In this document: positions 22,728 through 37,422 of the stretch, piece after piece
Position numbering within the stretch: position 1 is the stretch's first letter
Layout: every line of letters starts with the position of its first letter
Assembly: GCA_017163975.1 (NCBI GenBank)
Contig: JAFFSR010000240.1
Span: 1,488,001-1,552,000 of the forward strand
Reading direction: 5' to 3'
Source: Anastatus disparis
Lineage: Eukaryota; Arthropoda; Insecta; Hymenoptera; Eupelmidae
Length of the DNA: 64,000 nucleotides
Translations under genes and position numbers: made by a program
The notes under the pieces: generated by a model
Seen by the model: the letters and a program-made list of their open reading frames with translations, nothing else
What the model was told of the DNA's origin: nothing
Databases searched by the model: none

Positions 22728-25700
22728 TTTTAAAGCAAATACATTCAACACGGAAATACCAAGGTGCGATAAATCATTGTCTCCATTACAGATTGAGCTA
22801 GACATTTTCTTTCTTTCTTCCTTCCTTTTTTCTATTTTTTTATCTTATTCTTTTTCTCATTCCTAACGTTCCAAGCCAAAACAAGTGTCTCACTCTTTAG
22901 AAGCTGATGTTACCAACGTGCGCGCGCCCCCGCCAACGACAAAAGAACAGACTATACACATCTTCTAAATCCGCGACACGTTTTTCTCGTCTCTCTTCCG
23001 AGCATCTTTTTTATTTTTATTTTCTTTTCTTCTTTTTTTTTCTTTTTATTCCTTACGGTATGTGTCGTCTGATATAATTTGCTTGCCACTATGGTATTAC
23101 GGTATATATAGAGGAGCAAACGAAAAAATTCAAGCCATTTTTAGGACGAAAATTTCAAGATGTGACGGGAATAGAAAAATTGTGTTTGCATTACATTTTT
23201 AGATTTTAAATTATGAGAAAATTGCTTACAATGTATAACGATATGAAATCGTTAAATATTCATTTCACGAACGGTATTTAACATTTTATTATCTTCTTTT
23301 GATTAAAAGAAATAAAAATTTAATGAATGAGGATATTTTATACTTTTGATTTAAATTTAATAAATTCATGTTTCATTTTGTCTAAATATAACGGAAGAAA
23401 TTTTTTTACTATATATACATCATTTTTAAAAAGATTAAAATAATATCAATGAAAATAAATTTTTAAAATAAGACCTAAAAATAATTTGACTAAATTTTAA
23501 GCTTCTAGCAGTTAAAAATAAATTTCGTTCTTATGAATATCGAGTAGTTCTTCAAATATTTTGTCAGTCTTGTATTTTATATTAACTTATTCATCTATAA
23601 ATGATAAAAGTTAACTAAAATTTAAATTCGTTAAAACGGCAAAAATATTCATGGCTTAAGTCACCTGAAAATCGAATTCAAATACAATACAATAAACACG
23701 AGAAATAAAATTGTTCCACCTTAGTAAAAGACAATAAATATATACATAGTACGTACTCTTTACATTATTACATCGGCGCCATCTATATACAATGCATCAC
23801 TGTGCAAAGTAACATCGTTATTTTGCAGTTGATTGGAGAGGAAAAGCTTTGAAAGCTTACATAATTTTATTTGAATTATTTAACCAAAATTTGCCAATTA
23901 TTGATTTGCAACTTGTACGAAAATTCAATAGTTATATATATACACATAAACTAATGTAGCATCTTGAAAAAAGTTGCTGATGCCGTACAAAAGCAAATGA
24001 AAATAAAGAAAAAAGTGAAAAGAAAAAAGAAAGAAAGCTACTACTAAATTATTCGAGACGAACGCCTTTGCTTCTCTTTTTTATTTCTATTCAACGAATT
24101 CACATAGGATTGAATCTTTCTCTGTTCCGTCCGAAGAAGACGAATTTATCGGCCGATCGCGTCACCTTGCGACTGAATGCACGCTCTTCTCTCTCGCTCT
24201 TTCTCCATTGTTATATAGAATGCAACGTATAGTCGTTGTCGTAACATTTTCGCGCCACATTGAATTTCAAGGAATAGGAAGACCCCGAAGACTTGGTTAA
24301 ATTTAACTCTTCTTTTTACTCTATGAGGCTATTTTGCCATTCTTTTTCTTTAAAGGATTTCATTTTTATTTCTTTTCTTTAAGTTATTCCTTACTGATAG
24401 AGGAGAAAGTACTTTATGTCGAAATGGTATAAATGAACTTTTTTTTTGTAATGTATTAAAAAAGGATAATGTTATTTAATAAAGACCTGGTCTGATACTG
24501 ACAGGTATGTAATTTGAAAAGGGTTGAATTTATATTGTTTGAACGAATTTGAATGAAGAGAAGGTTCGTTACGCATTTATTGAAATGCTTTGTGTCTTTG
24601 TTGACGGGTAATTGATATTATTTATTTCAATAATTAATGTAATCGATTTCATCTTTATTGTTGTGTGTAGAGAATGTGATTTTATTCAGAAGAATGTTCT
24701 TAAATTTGAAGTTTTGATACGAAATCGTATAATAATTACAAATTACATTAATAATCAAAAACAGTTGTAAAATTAATATTAAACTTGACAACTTCAGAAA
24801 TTTTTTTGTTATATGTCTGGAAGTTAATCTGAATTCGAACAAAGAGAAAACGAATATTTTAATTCATGTCTGACAAAACAACGGTTTTACTACTTACACT
24901 TTTTTTCCTTTTCTTTTTTAAAGTAACATTGTAATATTAGTTGTACTATTTTCAATGAATGTAACAATTGCCATTTGAAAACAAATTTTTCCATGAAAAC
25001 ACATAAATAACGGATGGTCAATACTTTCAAAAATTACCATTAGAATCAATGATCGGTACTTTATTTGTGGAAATGCCAAAGTGAAATAACAAAAAAAAAA
25101 AAAACAGTTAAAAGAAAAAAAAGTTCTTGCATTAGTATCGATTTTTCTTCTAGCGCTATGTAGACACGTGCTTTTTTTTACTTCCGCTTATATAAAACGA
25201 TACGAGAGCCGTTAAAAGAGATTCACGCGAGGCGCTAAATGAAAAGAACCCAAGCGACATTTCCATGCGCTAACTCCGTTTATGTAAAACCATTTACAAA
25301 CGGCGTGCGCAAAAAAAAGAAAATAAAAAAAAAAATAGAAAAAAAAATGTTGCAATTTTAATGAGAAAATCCGTGAAACTCTTTAAGTACTGTATATGCA
25401 TATAGTAATCATGGTGTTATATGTCGTCAAAAAGAGAGGTACGCGCAACTTTTTTATGGTCTGGTAATAAAAAGCATGCCGCGTGTTATGTGCTTAATCA
25501 AGCGAAATGTGTAAAATTCTACTGTATTTGTATGTATAAGTGTTTTTTTTTGTTTTATTATTATCCATTTGGACGTGTTGCAAAGAAGATGAATTACCTT
25601 TAAAATGCGCGTTTTTAAAAGTTAATTAACATAATAAATCTTAGTTAAGGAAGAAAAGATTTTAACGTATAAAAAAAACCTCTTTTTTATTATCAGAGCT

Positions 25701-28700
25701 TTCTTCGAAGTCGCTTGATTAATTGATTTTAAGAATCACTTTTTTTTTTAAATGCAGAGGATAGAAAAATAATTTGCAAAGAGGTTCCCGTTGTTCGCGG
25801 GAGATTTATGCGTTATTTTGGGTGACTATACAAATGGGGTTAAGAGGATTAGTTTGAATGACAAGATTAAAGGCGTTGGTAAAGAGAGTAAATGGGTCTC
25901 GATCGAATTTTTTCCGATAAAATATCATTAGTTTTTCTTTATTTTTACAAATTTTTTTTAAGTTTTGGATTTTTTAAATTGTTAATTATTAGCACTTGCA
26001 TTGTATATATATAAATACAATTTTAATTTATTTTTTAATTTAAAAGTTGTTATATGAAAATTTCAAAAAAATTTGTTTTTACAATTAGTTTACTGATAAC
26101 TTAAAGTTCGTACGTGAAAATTAAATCGTTTGAGAAATTTTAAACAAATTTAATAGATGGATACATTTATTTTTAAAAAACAGCGATTTATGAATAAATA
26201 GCACAAAATATTTTATCAATATTTGAATTTTCAAAACATGTCAATAATTATTTTGCACTAGTTTTTACTAACATCGATTGGGAATTCGTTGAATACGGAT
26301 CAACAAATTTTTATATTTAAAAAAATATTTTTGTAAAATTATGCCCAAAATTAGAAAGTAAAATATATGTGATCTGTGAATCAATGAGTTAAATTCAGAA
26401 TATTAATCATGTTACTAGGTAAATTTTGCTTCAATAAAGTTTTAATTAATTCATGTTTGTCTATTGATGTTTACTATATTCCTTGAATAACAAATCTTAA
26501 AATACTAAACTTTTCAAGACGAAAACTATTTGACTATTTTATATTTGATAAATTTACATCAAACTATTCTAATTCCAAAAAAATAGTAAAATATCAATTA
26601 CAATAACGATAATATTATAATGCTGGAGGCGCATTAAAATTATAGTTACAGCTTTAAAGGCAAAATCTTCGTTAGTTAGAAACGTGTGTACTTAATCTAC
26701 AAACTTCGCAAACATAATTCAACAGCTGTACGCGTTTATATATTTAAGTAGATTTATTAAATTATTGTTTAACTTCAAACCTTGAATACTAAATGATTTG
26801 AAAATCTTATACATATGTTACCCGGGCGTTTATAAACTTCAAAAATAGTTATTCAATTACGATGAAAGTTAAATTGCATTTATTACCATTGTTCAAGAAG
26901 AGCTAATATTAATTGTGCAAATAGTTAATTGAATCTTGTAATTGTGTACGTTAAATGTTGATATTTTATGCAAACAAATATTTCATTATTATAACGTAAA
27001 ACTAATTTTTAACGCTAATATGGTACCATTTATGAATTTTTAATTATCGTATTGATTTATTCTTGTATTTATTAATAATTATTTACGAAATGAGTAATTC
27101 ATTAAATTGATCAATAGAACAATATTTTATCATTGTAATTTTTGAATTTATTTGAAAAAAATAAATAAAAATAAATAAATCAATAATAATTTTTTATTAA
27201 AAATATCGTTCAAACAATTTTAATCTAACTTCTTGAATAGTTGGTATCATAAATTATACATTTTATTTGGTATAAAAGTTAACCAGCTTCCAATTAATTA
27301 TTAAACTAAATATGTGAATTTTAAAAGCCATTACACAAAGGAATAGCTCTACGCTCACATTTTACGCGGTTTGCTTTGCATAAAAAATTGAATTCAAGCA
27401 TTTCTCAATAATGCATACCATAGCGCGATCAAAAAGACATTTCTTACGCATTAAATTTAATAATTCAATAATTCGGTACTCGCGATAAGTATTTTATTAT
27501 AATATCTAACGCACTGATAATTTTATTTGAATATATTCTATACGTGTAACGCGTAAAGGGTTACATAAATGATAAACATAACGTGCGTATGACACCGCAT
27601 TTCGTTCTGATCATAAAATAAAATATCGTTTTCTCGTACCTTACGATGGATCGTAAAAAAGGGTTGACCTGTTATTATTTTTTACATTATATTGAAGTTT
27701 AAAGTTTGCGTATATAGACAGTCGTTTGTTGTATAAGGGATTCTTAAGCACGCCGAGTTTAGTGTTTGTTGTTCAGGGGTATTAAGGGTCGAAGGGGATC
27801 TATTTCTTTCGAGCTACATGAGTTCTATTGATTTTTATGGGAATTGTCGTTTTATAGATTTTTTCTTTTTCTTCATATTGCAGTATTTTAAGTGTTACGA
27901 TGATAAAAGTAAAAAAATTATTGATACGAGTTGTAGATATTGATTTATAAATTTCAAGCTAAAATTATTATATTTCAAAGTGTACAAAATTAAAGTTTTT
28001 ATAATGAAGATCTTCGTTGGCGTTGTAATAAATATTAACTTTCAAAGTTATTGTTCTATTTCTACTAAATGTAAAAAAATTATTCTATCTTTAATTCGTT
28101 CTGCGAGTTTTGGAAGAAATTTAATAAATACCGATGAAAAAAGTACTACCAACTGTACCAAAGTAGTTTTTATAATATCGTACCCCACAAAACTTTAATA
28201 AAACTTTCCTCCTAAAGGTTTTCATTATTATATAACTCGCGAGTAAAGTTAAAAAACAAAAAAAAAAATGAAAGAAAAAGAAATTATATTTGGAATCTGC
28301 ATCTCTCACTCTTAACAGTACCGAAGCGTCAAGAGTCCTTGACAGAAAATTTTCCGTAGCACTCATCCTCCTTCAGGATAGATTCGCAATATAAAAGTAA
28401 GCGGTAAAACCAAAGAGTCAAGTTGAGAGTACAAAAAAACGAGGAAGAAGAAGAAGAAAAAGAAACTTGAGAATATACCCTCAAAGGGAAAAACGACGAG
28501 TCATGGGAATTTGAAAATTTTTTTTTTAAATCTCAAGGCATGTCCAAACTTAAGTGCAATTTCGTGTTAATTCTGTCATAAATATGCATCGGGGTAATGA
28601 CATCATTTGCTCTTTTCACTACTTTCTACTTTTTTTTTTATTTCTGGCTCCCTACGCTTTTTTCCTTCTTTATTTTGCTGTTCTTTATTTCAACTCATGT

Positions 28701-31700
28701 TTCAACTATTACTTGATTTTATCTTATACGTATATATATTTCTTTTATTCCCTTGGGATTCTATTTTTATGATTTTGACCTTAACTCTTTCTTTTTTTTC
28801 CCTTTTTGCTAAGTCTTTATCCCGAAATCACTTGACCAGATTTTTACCTTTTTATCAATATTTGCATTATTCATGAAAAGCAACATAAAAAAGATTTCTT
28901 AATTAAAAAGCTTTTATTAACATAGTAAATTAAGTCTTGCATTTTTATCTCATTTAATTGCATGAGCTTGACAGGTCAAACGAATAGATTTAAAACCATT
29001 TCTGATATAGTTTTAAATTACCCTTAATTTTATGCACCTTTTATAATGTAAGATCAAATCTATTAAATGAAGCAATTGAATGGAATATTGTTAATTTTAA
29101 TTTTGTAACGCTCTATTGAGAAAAATTTCAATTAACCCTTTTTTCCTTTGAATAGTTTCAATTTTAAATATATTTTCCAATTTCTTTATGCACGAAAATC
29201 TTTGATTTTTTTTGGATCTAATATTCATTTAGTTTAATTGAATTTTGGCCCCAAGATTCATATCGTTAATATTTTCTTCAACTGACAACTTTAATTTTCC
29301 TTATGCCTTGAAAGCATATTTCTCTCTTAGACGTCGAATGTAATTTAACCTCATCACTAATGTAAACATAAATCAATCGCTTCTCATCTTCCTTAACATT
29401 TACCATCTTAATCTACATCCTTCTTCCTCGAACTCTCGTGCTATTTCTCTTTCATGTACAACATTTGCATCTTCATTTTTTTTTACATTTTACCAAAGGC
29501 TTTTTTTTTGCTGCTCACTGAGTTCGAAAGTTGTTTTTGAGGTTAACAACAGTATTTATATTCACGGAGCATTACTGAAATTATAATCAACAAACGAACG
29601 AACTTAGTCGTTTATTTTACACATGCAAATGTGCATTTGCATAAAGTTTGTTTTTTTTTTCTTTGATACATAGAAAAAATATATATATCTGTAGAAATTT
29701 TTGCAAAAAGCTTTTTCCATAGTCACGTGTCGCATTTGTGAAAGATTCTTGAGTGTAATTTGATTATATGTACACTTGCAATTTTCGCAAAAGCCTTCTC
29801 AAGTGATACTTTTGTAATAGAAAAATTTTACTCTCAGACAGTTTCAAGTGGAGCTTAACGATAAAGGAAAATTTAAAAACTCATTATATTTCTTCATATT
29901 TGTAATTTTTAAAAGAAAAGTACGTAAGGTCAATGTTGAAGTAAGAAAGTTGACAAAGAATTTATTTGTTTCTATTATAATACGTTTTATGAATATAAAA
30001 AAGAAATGAAAAAAGGTCAAATAGAATTAATAAATGCAGAAATTTTTTTTATTTTTTAGATTTATGTGGAACTCTGAAAAATTGAGAAGAATTTAATGAA
30101 ATCTAGTAAATTGAATTGGTTAAATCTCATTTCGGTAGGAATATTTTCTGGACTCGAATGATTAGCTAATTAAATTTGCCTGTATTAAATTACATTTTTC
30201 CACTTATTTATGATGACAGTATTAAGATGATGCCTTTAAGAAATTACACAAGATATTTATTGAAATTGATTTTTATTTTATCAAGTAAAGCAAATTATTT
30301 TCAAAGAAGTAGAACCACAAATAATACAAAATATTTTGAATTAAAAAAAAAAACTTTATTTCTTTTGTTATCTACCAAGCCTATAGTCATGTAAAAAATA
30401 AAAAACAAAACAAATTTATGTGAGCATAAAAGAAAGTCACAAAAGTTTTAAAACTAAAAATTTTTCAATGATTTATTGCCTTTTTTTTTATTTTTCTGCC
30501 ACTCTAGAATGTCTTTTTTTTATTTTTTTTTTACATTATTTGTCTATGTCGACTTTATACTAATTATTAATTAGTAGTTTGTGAGATACTTTCGATTATA
30601 TCCAAACTCGATTAGTTAAGTATTCTTCGAACATAAAAGTATACATAAACACTTAAAGCATCGCACTAAAAGTATTAAGAACAAGCGTAAAATATGCAAC
30701 AAAGAATTCAAGTGTATACACCTATGACCCACATAAAATTTTAAGAATGACAAAACACGCATATACGTACATTTCACGTAAGTATACGTACACATACATT
30801 TTTCGTATATTTGGTACGAAAATTTTTTTTTTTTTCTCTTTTTACCACAACCGTTCTAGCGATTATGACGACCAATAAAGCTGTCACGGGTTTTCTCTCG
30901 AGCGAATGCACGACTTTGTCGTGAGATTCTCTTATCGCTAGAGGACAGACGTTGTCCGGAAATTTTGCACGAAGAAGTAAAATTTTCGTATATTTCTATT
31001 ATACTCAAGAGAGGATAGGCCAGTGCTTTTAAGAGATGAAGACTTTTACCAAGTGCCAAGAGTTTTTGGATTTTTTTTTCGTTTTCCTTTTTTTTTGTAT
31101 ACGTACTATATAAAGGTACGTTGCGGCTCTTTTTCTTTTTTTTAAACATCGTAAAATCATTTTTTGTACGAGTTTTGTAGAGAAGTTTAAAACAATTATT
31201 GTCGATATTTTTTGTTGGTAATTACTTTTTCATAGTGAAAAAAAAATACGAGAATGTATTGATTCGTGATTTTAGTTCGAACGTTTTATTTTTAAATGAA
31301 ATTATGAAAAAAAGTAAATATTTTATACCACGAGTAAACTAAAAAAAATAGAATAAAAACTTTATAGTTTTAATTTTGTTCGAAGAAAAATAAATTTTAA
31401 GAGAAAAATTCAACCCTTGAAATATATAGTAAAATTTATTGTTAAATACATAAATACACTTTAGTTTCATTGATAGGGCAAAAAAATAAAATTTAACTTG
31501 CTTTGTTTTTTTTATGATGAAAAATAAAAATAATTTTGAAATACTGGTTTTAAAAGAAAAACGATTACAATGCTAAAATAAAGAACGGAAAATTTGTCCA
31601 TTCAAAAGAAAAAAAAAGCCGAGAAGAAAATTCGCTTAAATTGTTTCATTCAGAATAGTTATATAAAATAATAGTCAATATGCACTGAACCTTTAATAAA

Positions 31701-32647
31701 ATAAAAAATAAAAATCTTTCAAATAAATTTAGTATGTTATAGTTGAAAGAGCTCTCAATCAAAGAGCACATGATGAAAAAACAAAAAAAAAAATAAAATA
31801 AAATTCCTCGATTTCACGATATTTAGAGTGCGAATATTTTAAAAGAACAAAAAATATGTATATATAACTTCCGATAAGGCTGACAAAGAAAGGATTTTCT
31901 ATCAAAGAGAATCACTGAATCAAATTTTCAATTAAAAAGTTTTTCGATTGAATATGTTTCAGAAATTTCTTTAGTACATTCAATTAAATTTATTTCGCTT
32001 TATTTTTTAAATTTTATTAGACTTTTCAAAGTTTAGATTTGTTTATGTGTATTAAGAGTCATAGATTTATTTAAATATTATAAAAAATATTTATAATCTT
32101 TTACATTAACTCAAACTTGCATAAGAATGATCAACCGCTTAAACAAAATATATATTACTAGGATAATAAAAATTATATGAAATATGAAATGTTCTTAATT
32201 GATTTTATAAACTAATTTCAATTTATATTCTTTTATTTACAATAATTAATTGTTATTTAATAATAATCACCAGATAAGCCTGACAAATTGCAAACTACGC
32301 GGTGAAATTAATTTAAAATCTCCCTAATCGTTCTCTCTTTTAATTTTTATAATACCAACAAAAACAATTACGTTAATATTTTTTTTCTCTTATCCAAGTG
32401 ACATAAAAAAAACCATAAGGGTGATCGTGAATACACCAGAGACAGAATTTCCCTTAAACAAACGCGCATAAAAAAAGAAATTAAAGAAAAAAAAAGAGTG
32501 GTAAACGCAGAACGTGGAAGTATAGTCAAGAGCTTTTTTTCAATTTCCATCTGCCAGTAACCGAGCGTTGGTTTATACTGCGAGAAAGACGAGGTAAAAA
32601 GAAGGAGTAAAAAAAAAGAAAAAAAAAGAACGTAATGGAACACTCAC

Positions 32648-32764
32648 CTTCTGCCTATCCTTCATAGATCCCCTACCGAGAACAGCCATCTTGCACATCG
32701 TTTCCTCTTGCAGACGCTTCATGGAATTGCCTTTGGGACCTAGCAGCTTACCTACAAAGTTGAA
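32648..32764 (-). CDS. Sam68/KHDRBS-like KH protein, exon with the KH GxxG loop
   Basis: 117-base exon, acceptor GTTGCAG|TTC and donor AGAAG|GTGAGT on the minus strand; phase 0 at both ends (39 codons). It begins [20 protein letters not shown], the signature of the STAR-family KH domain. GPKG is the GxxG RNA-binding loop, followed by the LQEET helix and the [11 protein letters not shown] strand. Sam68 has the very similar [21 protein letters not shown]. The preceding part (QUA1 dimerisation region and first KH strand) must be on upstream exons that I could not find up to 64000. The gene symbol is withheld because the paralogue (kep1/qkr58E/KHDRBS) cannot be told apart from this part. Confidence 0.95.
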
Positions 32765-35700
32765 CTGCAACAGACACAAAGAAACGATTAGATTTCAATT
32801 ATATTTTTTTTCCTCTTTTAATTTGAACTATGACATTATGACAGTTTCTATTATTATCTTTCTTTTCATATTTTAATTGCTATGCGATTAGACGGCGGAA
32901 TTGATAAGAAAAGTTTGATTGCTATTCGGATAAACTAATGTTTTTGACATTCATTTTTTAGATTCCTTCTCTTTTATCATCTGATTTATTATGTTGCATT
33001 AATTAAAAAGAAAAGAATTATAGAAGAATCATGAAAAATAATTAATCTTAAACTAAACTATGATTACATGTTTTAAAAATTATATAATAATTTATAAGAA
33101 TACAAGTAAATTATTTGTTTTATACTGAATTCAGAATCATTATATTGTGACTTTTGCTACAACATTATGATATTATTTTGGTATTTTACACTAAAAAGAG
33201 TATGAAAATAACAGTTGTAAAATATAGAAGACATTTCAGAATTATACTTATAAATAAATATGCTAATAAATATTACATGAACTTCAATAATAATAGAAAG
33301 AAGTTTTTAAAAAACTTAAAAACATTTTTAGGATATCAGAAACTTATTTCAGTGATATTATTTATCATATTATTAAAATAAATGAAATGAATGTACGATA
33401 ACAAAAACAAATTAAATATTTTATTCAATATTATTAACGCATTTTACTCGTGGCTTATTTCATTAATTCTGTACACGAAATTTCAATATTTCACGTGTAA
33501 ATCAGAAACATTAATATTTACACTCCATTAAGCTTTAATAAATACCAAGCTTTATAACTATTTCATTAAAACGCTTAAAAAGAGAATGAAAGTTTGAACG
33601 TTAGCTATATATGTATAGAGCGAGAGAAAAGTCTAATTACCGAATGTGATGAAAGAGATAAACTTTGTTCATAGCGGGTAAAGAGGAAAGAGAGGAAGAA
33701 GGAAAAGGACAGAGAGTAAATAACAACAACAAATGTGTACGAGATGGCAAGTATAACAGTAGCAGGCATAACAAAACAGACTTACACTCAACTAGTTAGC
33801 AACGGGACTATTTTACCTACGTGTATGTAATTGTATTTTGTCTAAAATGTCTAGTAGCGCACAGTAGGGAACTTATTATGGAGGAGAAGGAGAGAAGGAG
33901 AAAGTAAAGCAGATTTAGAAAGTTATGTTATGACGCATTTCGTCCTATACCGCTTCCACTTTACGCTATTTGCGCTATGAAAACTTAAAGGATTTTGACG
34001 TCACGTTATATGTCTTACAAATATACGGGACTACTGTGCATAAATATGTGCGACTGTTTTGTTTAAATTTATTTTAATCTCTGTTGTATAATTAAGTTTG
34101 TACGATATAAAAAATATCAACAATTTTATATAATTTCAAATAATTATCATCATTATGCTTTATATTAAGAAAAAGTGTACAAAAACTTATGATTCACATT
34201 TGTAAGCTGCAGTAGAAAAGATCAAGATATAGTCAGACGCGTCTTCACTTGCTCTATTTCTACTAAAATTTTTTTTTATTTATTGTAGGTTTAAAAGATC
34301 AGTCTTATAAGAAAGTGATTTTTCTAACATTAAGTAATTTTTCTTGTGACTTGCAGATATTTAGTAAAATATAACAGTATCAAAAAGGTCAACATTTAGA
34401 GCGAATTTCAAGTAGAACTAAGATGATTTTTTTATCTTGCCTCAATTTTAACTCTTTTAGAACTGAATTTCTTCTTTACGGAAAAAGCTTTGTTATAATG
34501 AATAAGTCATTTTTTAAAATAACATTTTTGCGTTGAGAAAATTTTTTAAAAATAATTTAAAAATGAATTTTGTTCATTTTTAAAACTAGATTTAGAAATG
34601 GTTAAATTTTTGTTTACTTACAACCTACAATGAAAAAGACGAAAATGATTTGTGTAAATTGAAATATACTTTTAGTTCTCAAAGGTTTAATAAAAATAAA
34701 GTCAGTTTTTAGAGTAAACTTTTAACAATTATAAAAGTCATTTTTTAATATGAAATGTTTTTTTTTTTATTTCAACCTAAACAACTTACAATGTCTCGTG
34801 TGGAAAATTAATATTCAAAATTGCCAGTAAGATTATGCTTTTAAACTTAGATTTACAATTCAAAATTCATACTACAATGATCATTATAATTATTTGTCCA
34901 AGAATTACTAATAATATTAGAATGTATTGTATTAAATTTTGAATCCAGAAGTTATTGAAGCGTTAAAATTTATGGTTGATACTAAAAGCGAATTGTTTGT
35001 TACTTCGTAATAAAATGGTAGAATTTCAACGAACGTCATACGTGTAAGAAACACTTAAAGATGATAATAAAGTTGCGCTAAGAGATCGTATAATTATACA
35101 TTCGAGGTTAGAAACTTCAAAATCACATTTGAATTGGCATTTGAATATATCAAAACTTTAATAGTTGGATTCAACCTTTAAACTTATAACTTTGGAAATT
35201 TACAAAATTTAATTGAATGTATCTTCAAAAAGTTTATAAGAAAATTGAATGAAAATCTTATTATACTTTATATTAAAAAATGAGTAAGTAAAAATAGCAA
35301 TAAAAAGGCTTATTTCATACAATATTTAAGAAAACAGTTTTAGTTTATATTCTTTTATAACTTAGTTTTGAGAAATTCAGAGCTGCTTTTTAACTTTAAA
35401 AAAAGTTCATATTCATTAAAAAGTATATTATCCGGGTTTGAAAATTAAGTTAATCAAAAACTTCTTTTTTTTCTACATTCCACGCGATTATGATAAAAAC
35501 TTCATTTTCTTTTATTAAGTCCAACGGCATCGGACATTTACTTCAACTTCTTCGTGAGCTCGAGGAGCAGAATGAATCAATTTAAACAAAATTAAAGTTG
35601 CATCTACTAAATGCCTCATTATTCGTAACTTTATAATAATACAATAATGCAATTTCGTAAGTTTCTCTTTTAGAAATCAGTAGTAAATTTTGGAAATATT

Positions 35701-37396
35701 AATAATTGTGAAAGTTTCCATTGTTATATTTACTTATTAGAAATAAAGAGACATATAATTTACAAAAAAACATCGTTTTTGAACTATTTACTTCAATTAA
35801 ATTAAATACGCTTGAAATGAAATATATCAATATAGATTGTGAAAAGTTTAAAAAGTTATTGCATTTTTGCCATCTTACGTTATGTTACTTTGTATTTTTT
35901 AAATTATAACTTTGGTTAGAAAATAAAATTTTTTTTCTATTTTTATAAGATAAGCGTAAAATATTTTCTCTTAAAATATAAGCTTTCTGTGTTCCAAATA
36001 CACTCAAAACCATATATTCTGTTTTAAAAAAATCCCACGTTTTCGAAATTTTTATCAAAAATCGTAAATCGTTTAACAAACAAAAGAAAAAGGAATAAAA
36101 AATAATGGCGAAAACAAAACTGTAAGTAAGAGGTTTTCTTTCATTTAATCTAACATTCATAGCACGTGTAAACTTTACTATTTTTTAAATTTTAAATCGT
36201 TTATTTAAAAATCATCTTTGGTAACGTCATGAGAACACCATTTACATTTAGATCGATTAACCAAGTAAATATATTTTCAATAAACTTTGCAAATCACCTG
36301 TCTTTTTCAATTTTATTGTTTGAACTTTTGCATTGTCGAAGGTGTAACGTGTTCTCGAAGGCGTGTCTGATATCACGTCGATTGTAAAAGATATAAATAA
36401 CGAGGAAAGAATAGGGCAACGTTTTCTAGCACGTCAAGTGTTATACTCGATCATTATGGTGGAGATGCTTTTATACAAGCGTCGTTTATGAGTATATGTC
36501 TTTGAAAGTGAAGAGTTTTATTTTTATTAGAACAATGATAAACGATAAAATTTTATGACATATGTTATCTAGCAATGTAATTATTAATATATTGATAAAT
36601 TACATTTTGGAAAATTATCTACAAATTTTAAAACCAATAAGCTTATCGAAAATCCTTTCGAAATTGAAGTTTCAACTTCTTGAAGCTTTATGATGTGAAA
36701 TTCAAGTTTAAGGCGAAATATGATGTTAGGAACCCTTTAAAGAGCTTATATAATGCTCTCTTTTATATCAAAATCATTTTGAAGAGATAAGCAATAAGCC
36801 GCTAAAGCTATTAAATCAACAAGATTATTCGAAGCTCAGTTAAATTTCTGTTTTACAAATATGATTACCTGCTCCTTTTTTACTTTAAACAGTTTTTGAA
36901 CGTAACCAAATTAAAATGTTAATGTAAAATTTAAATAATATACAATTTTTATTTTACAGAATTTTGTAAACACATAAAAAAGAGTATATCTGAAAACAAA
37001 GTAAAATAAAAGTAAGATTATCAAATTTTCATCGATCATTGAACTGGCATATACAATCAATGAACATCCATAGTTTCCTATAGAGAAAATAAACGTTAAC
37101 CAGTTTCCGTTGAAGCGCAATATCCGGAGCAATGACATTAGCATTTTCGTTGGGTTTTGGTTTAGCATTTTGCTTATATAGGGAGAATACATATATTAGG
37201 AGGGGGGGGGATGTGTGTATGGATGTTGGTGAGAATCCTGATGGTGGTGTCGCAATAAGCAAAGCAAAATCGGATGGATGACGATGATTTGCTTTCGCAC
37301 GTTTAATCTAACCGATAAAATATGCCTTTAGGGAAATCCAAAAGGTATTCGTGCATAGGATTTGTATCATTGAGGAGGAGGGAGGGGGCGGGTGTG

Positions 37397-37422
37397 TACG
37401 TACATACATACATACATACATA
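37397..37422. repeat. (CATA)n microsatellite
   Basis: About six units of a four-base ACAT/CATA repeat, beside G-rich purine tracts. Confidence 0.9.

Larger units (their letters stand above)
16526..32647 (-). other. 16-kb intron of the KH gene
   Basis: Donor GTGAGT (32642-32647) and acceptor TTTCAG on the minus strand. The intron separates the two halves of the KH/QUA2 region. It contains a long foldback (17593-19060) and a composite repeat element (21922-22727). The rest is AT-rich sequence with poly-A/T tracts. A GC-richer patch at about 24.08-24.30 kb holds CT-rich tracts and a short ATG frame ending at a GTGACG donor-like site; this is too weak to call as an alternative first exon. The open frame at 30856-31149 (minus) is Lys/Ser-rich with no recognisable motif. 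Confidence 0.75.

Noticed and set aside
22539..22805. 88-codon minus-strand open frame
   Set aside because: It runs across the 82-bp repeat and the MITE terminus; a by-product of the GC-richer repeat.
24150..24225. Short minus-strand ATG frame ending at a GTGACG donor-like site, as an alternative first exon of the KH gene
   Set aside because: Its phase (1) does not fit the next exon at 16525 (phase 0), and its GAGA-rich sequence is simple repeat-like.
30856..31149. 97-codon minus-strand open frame
   Set aside because: Lys/Ser-rich, low complexity, no motif; it lies in the large intron with no exon-type splice pair.
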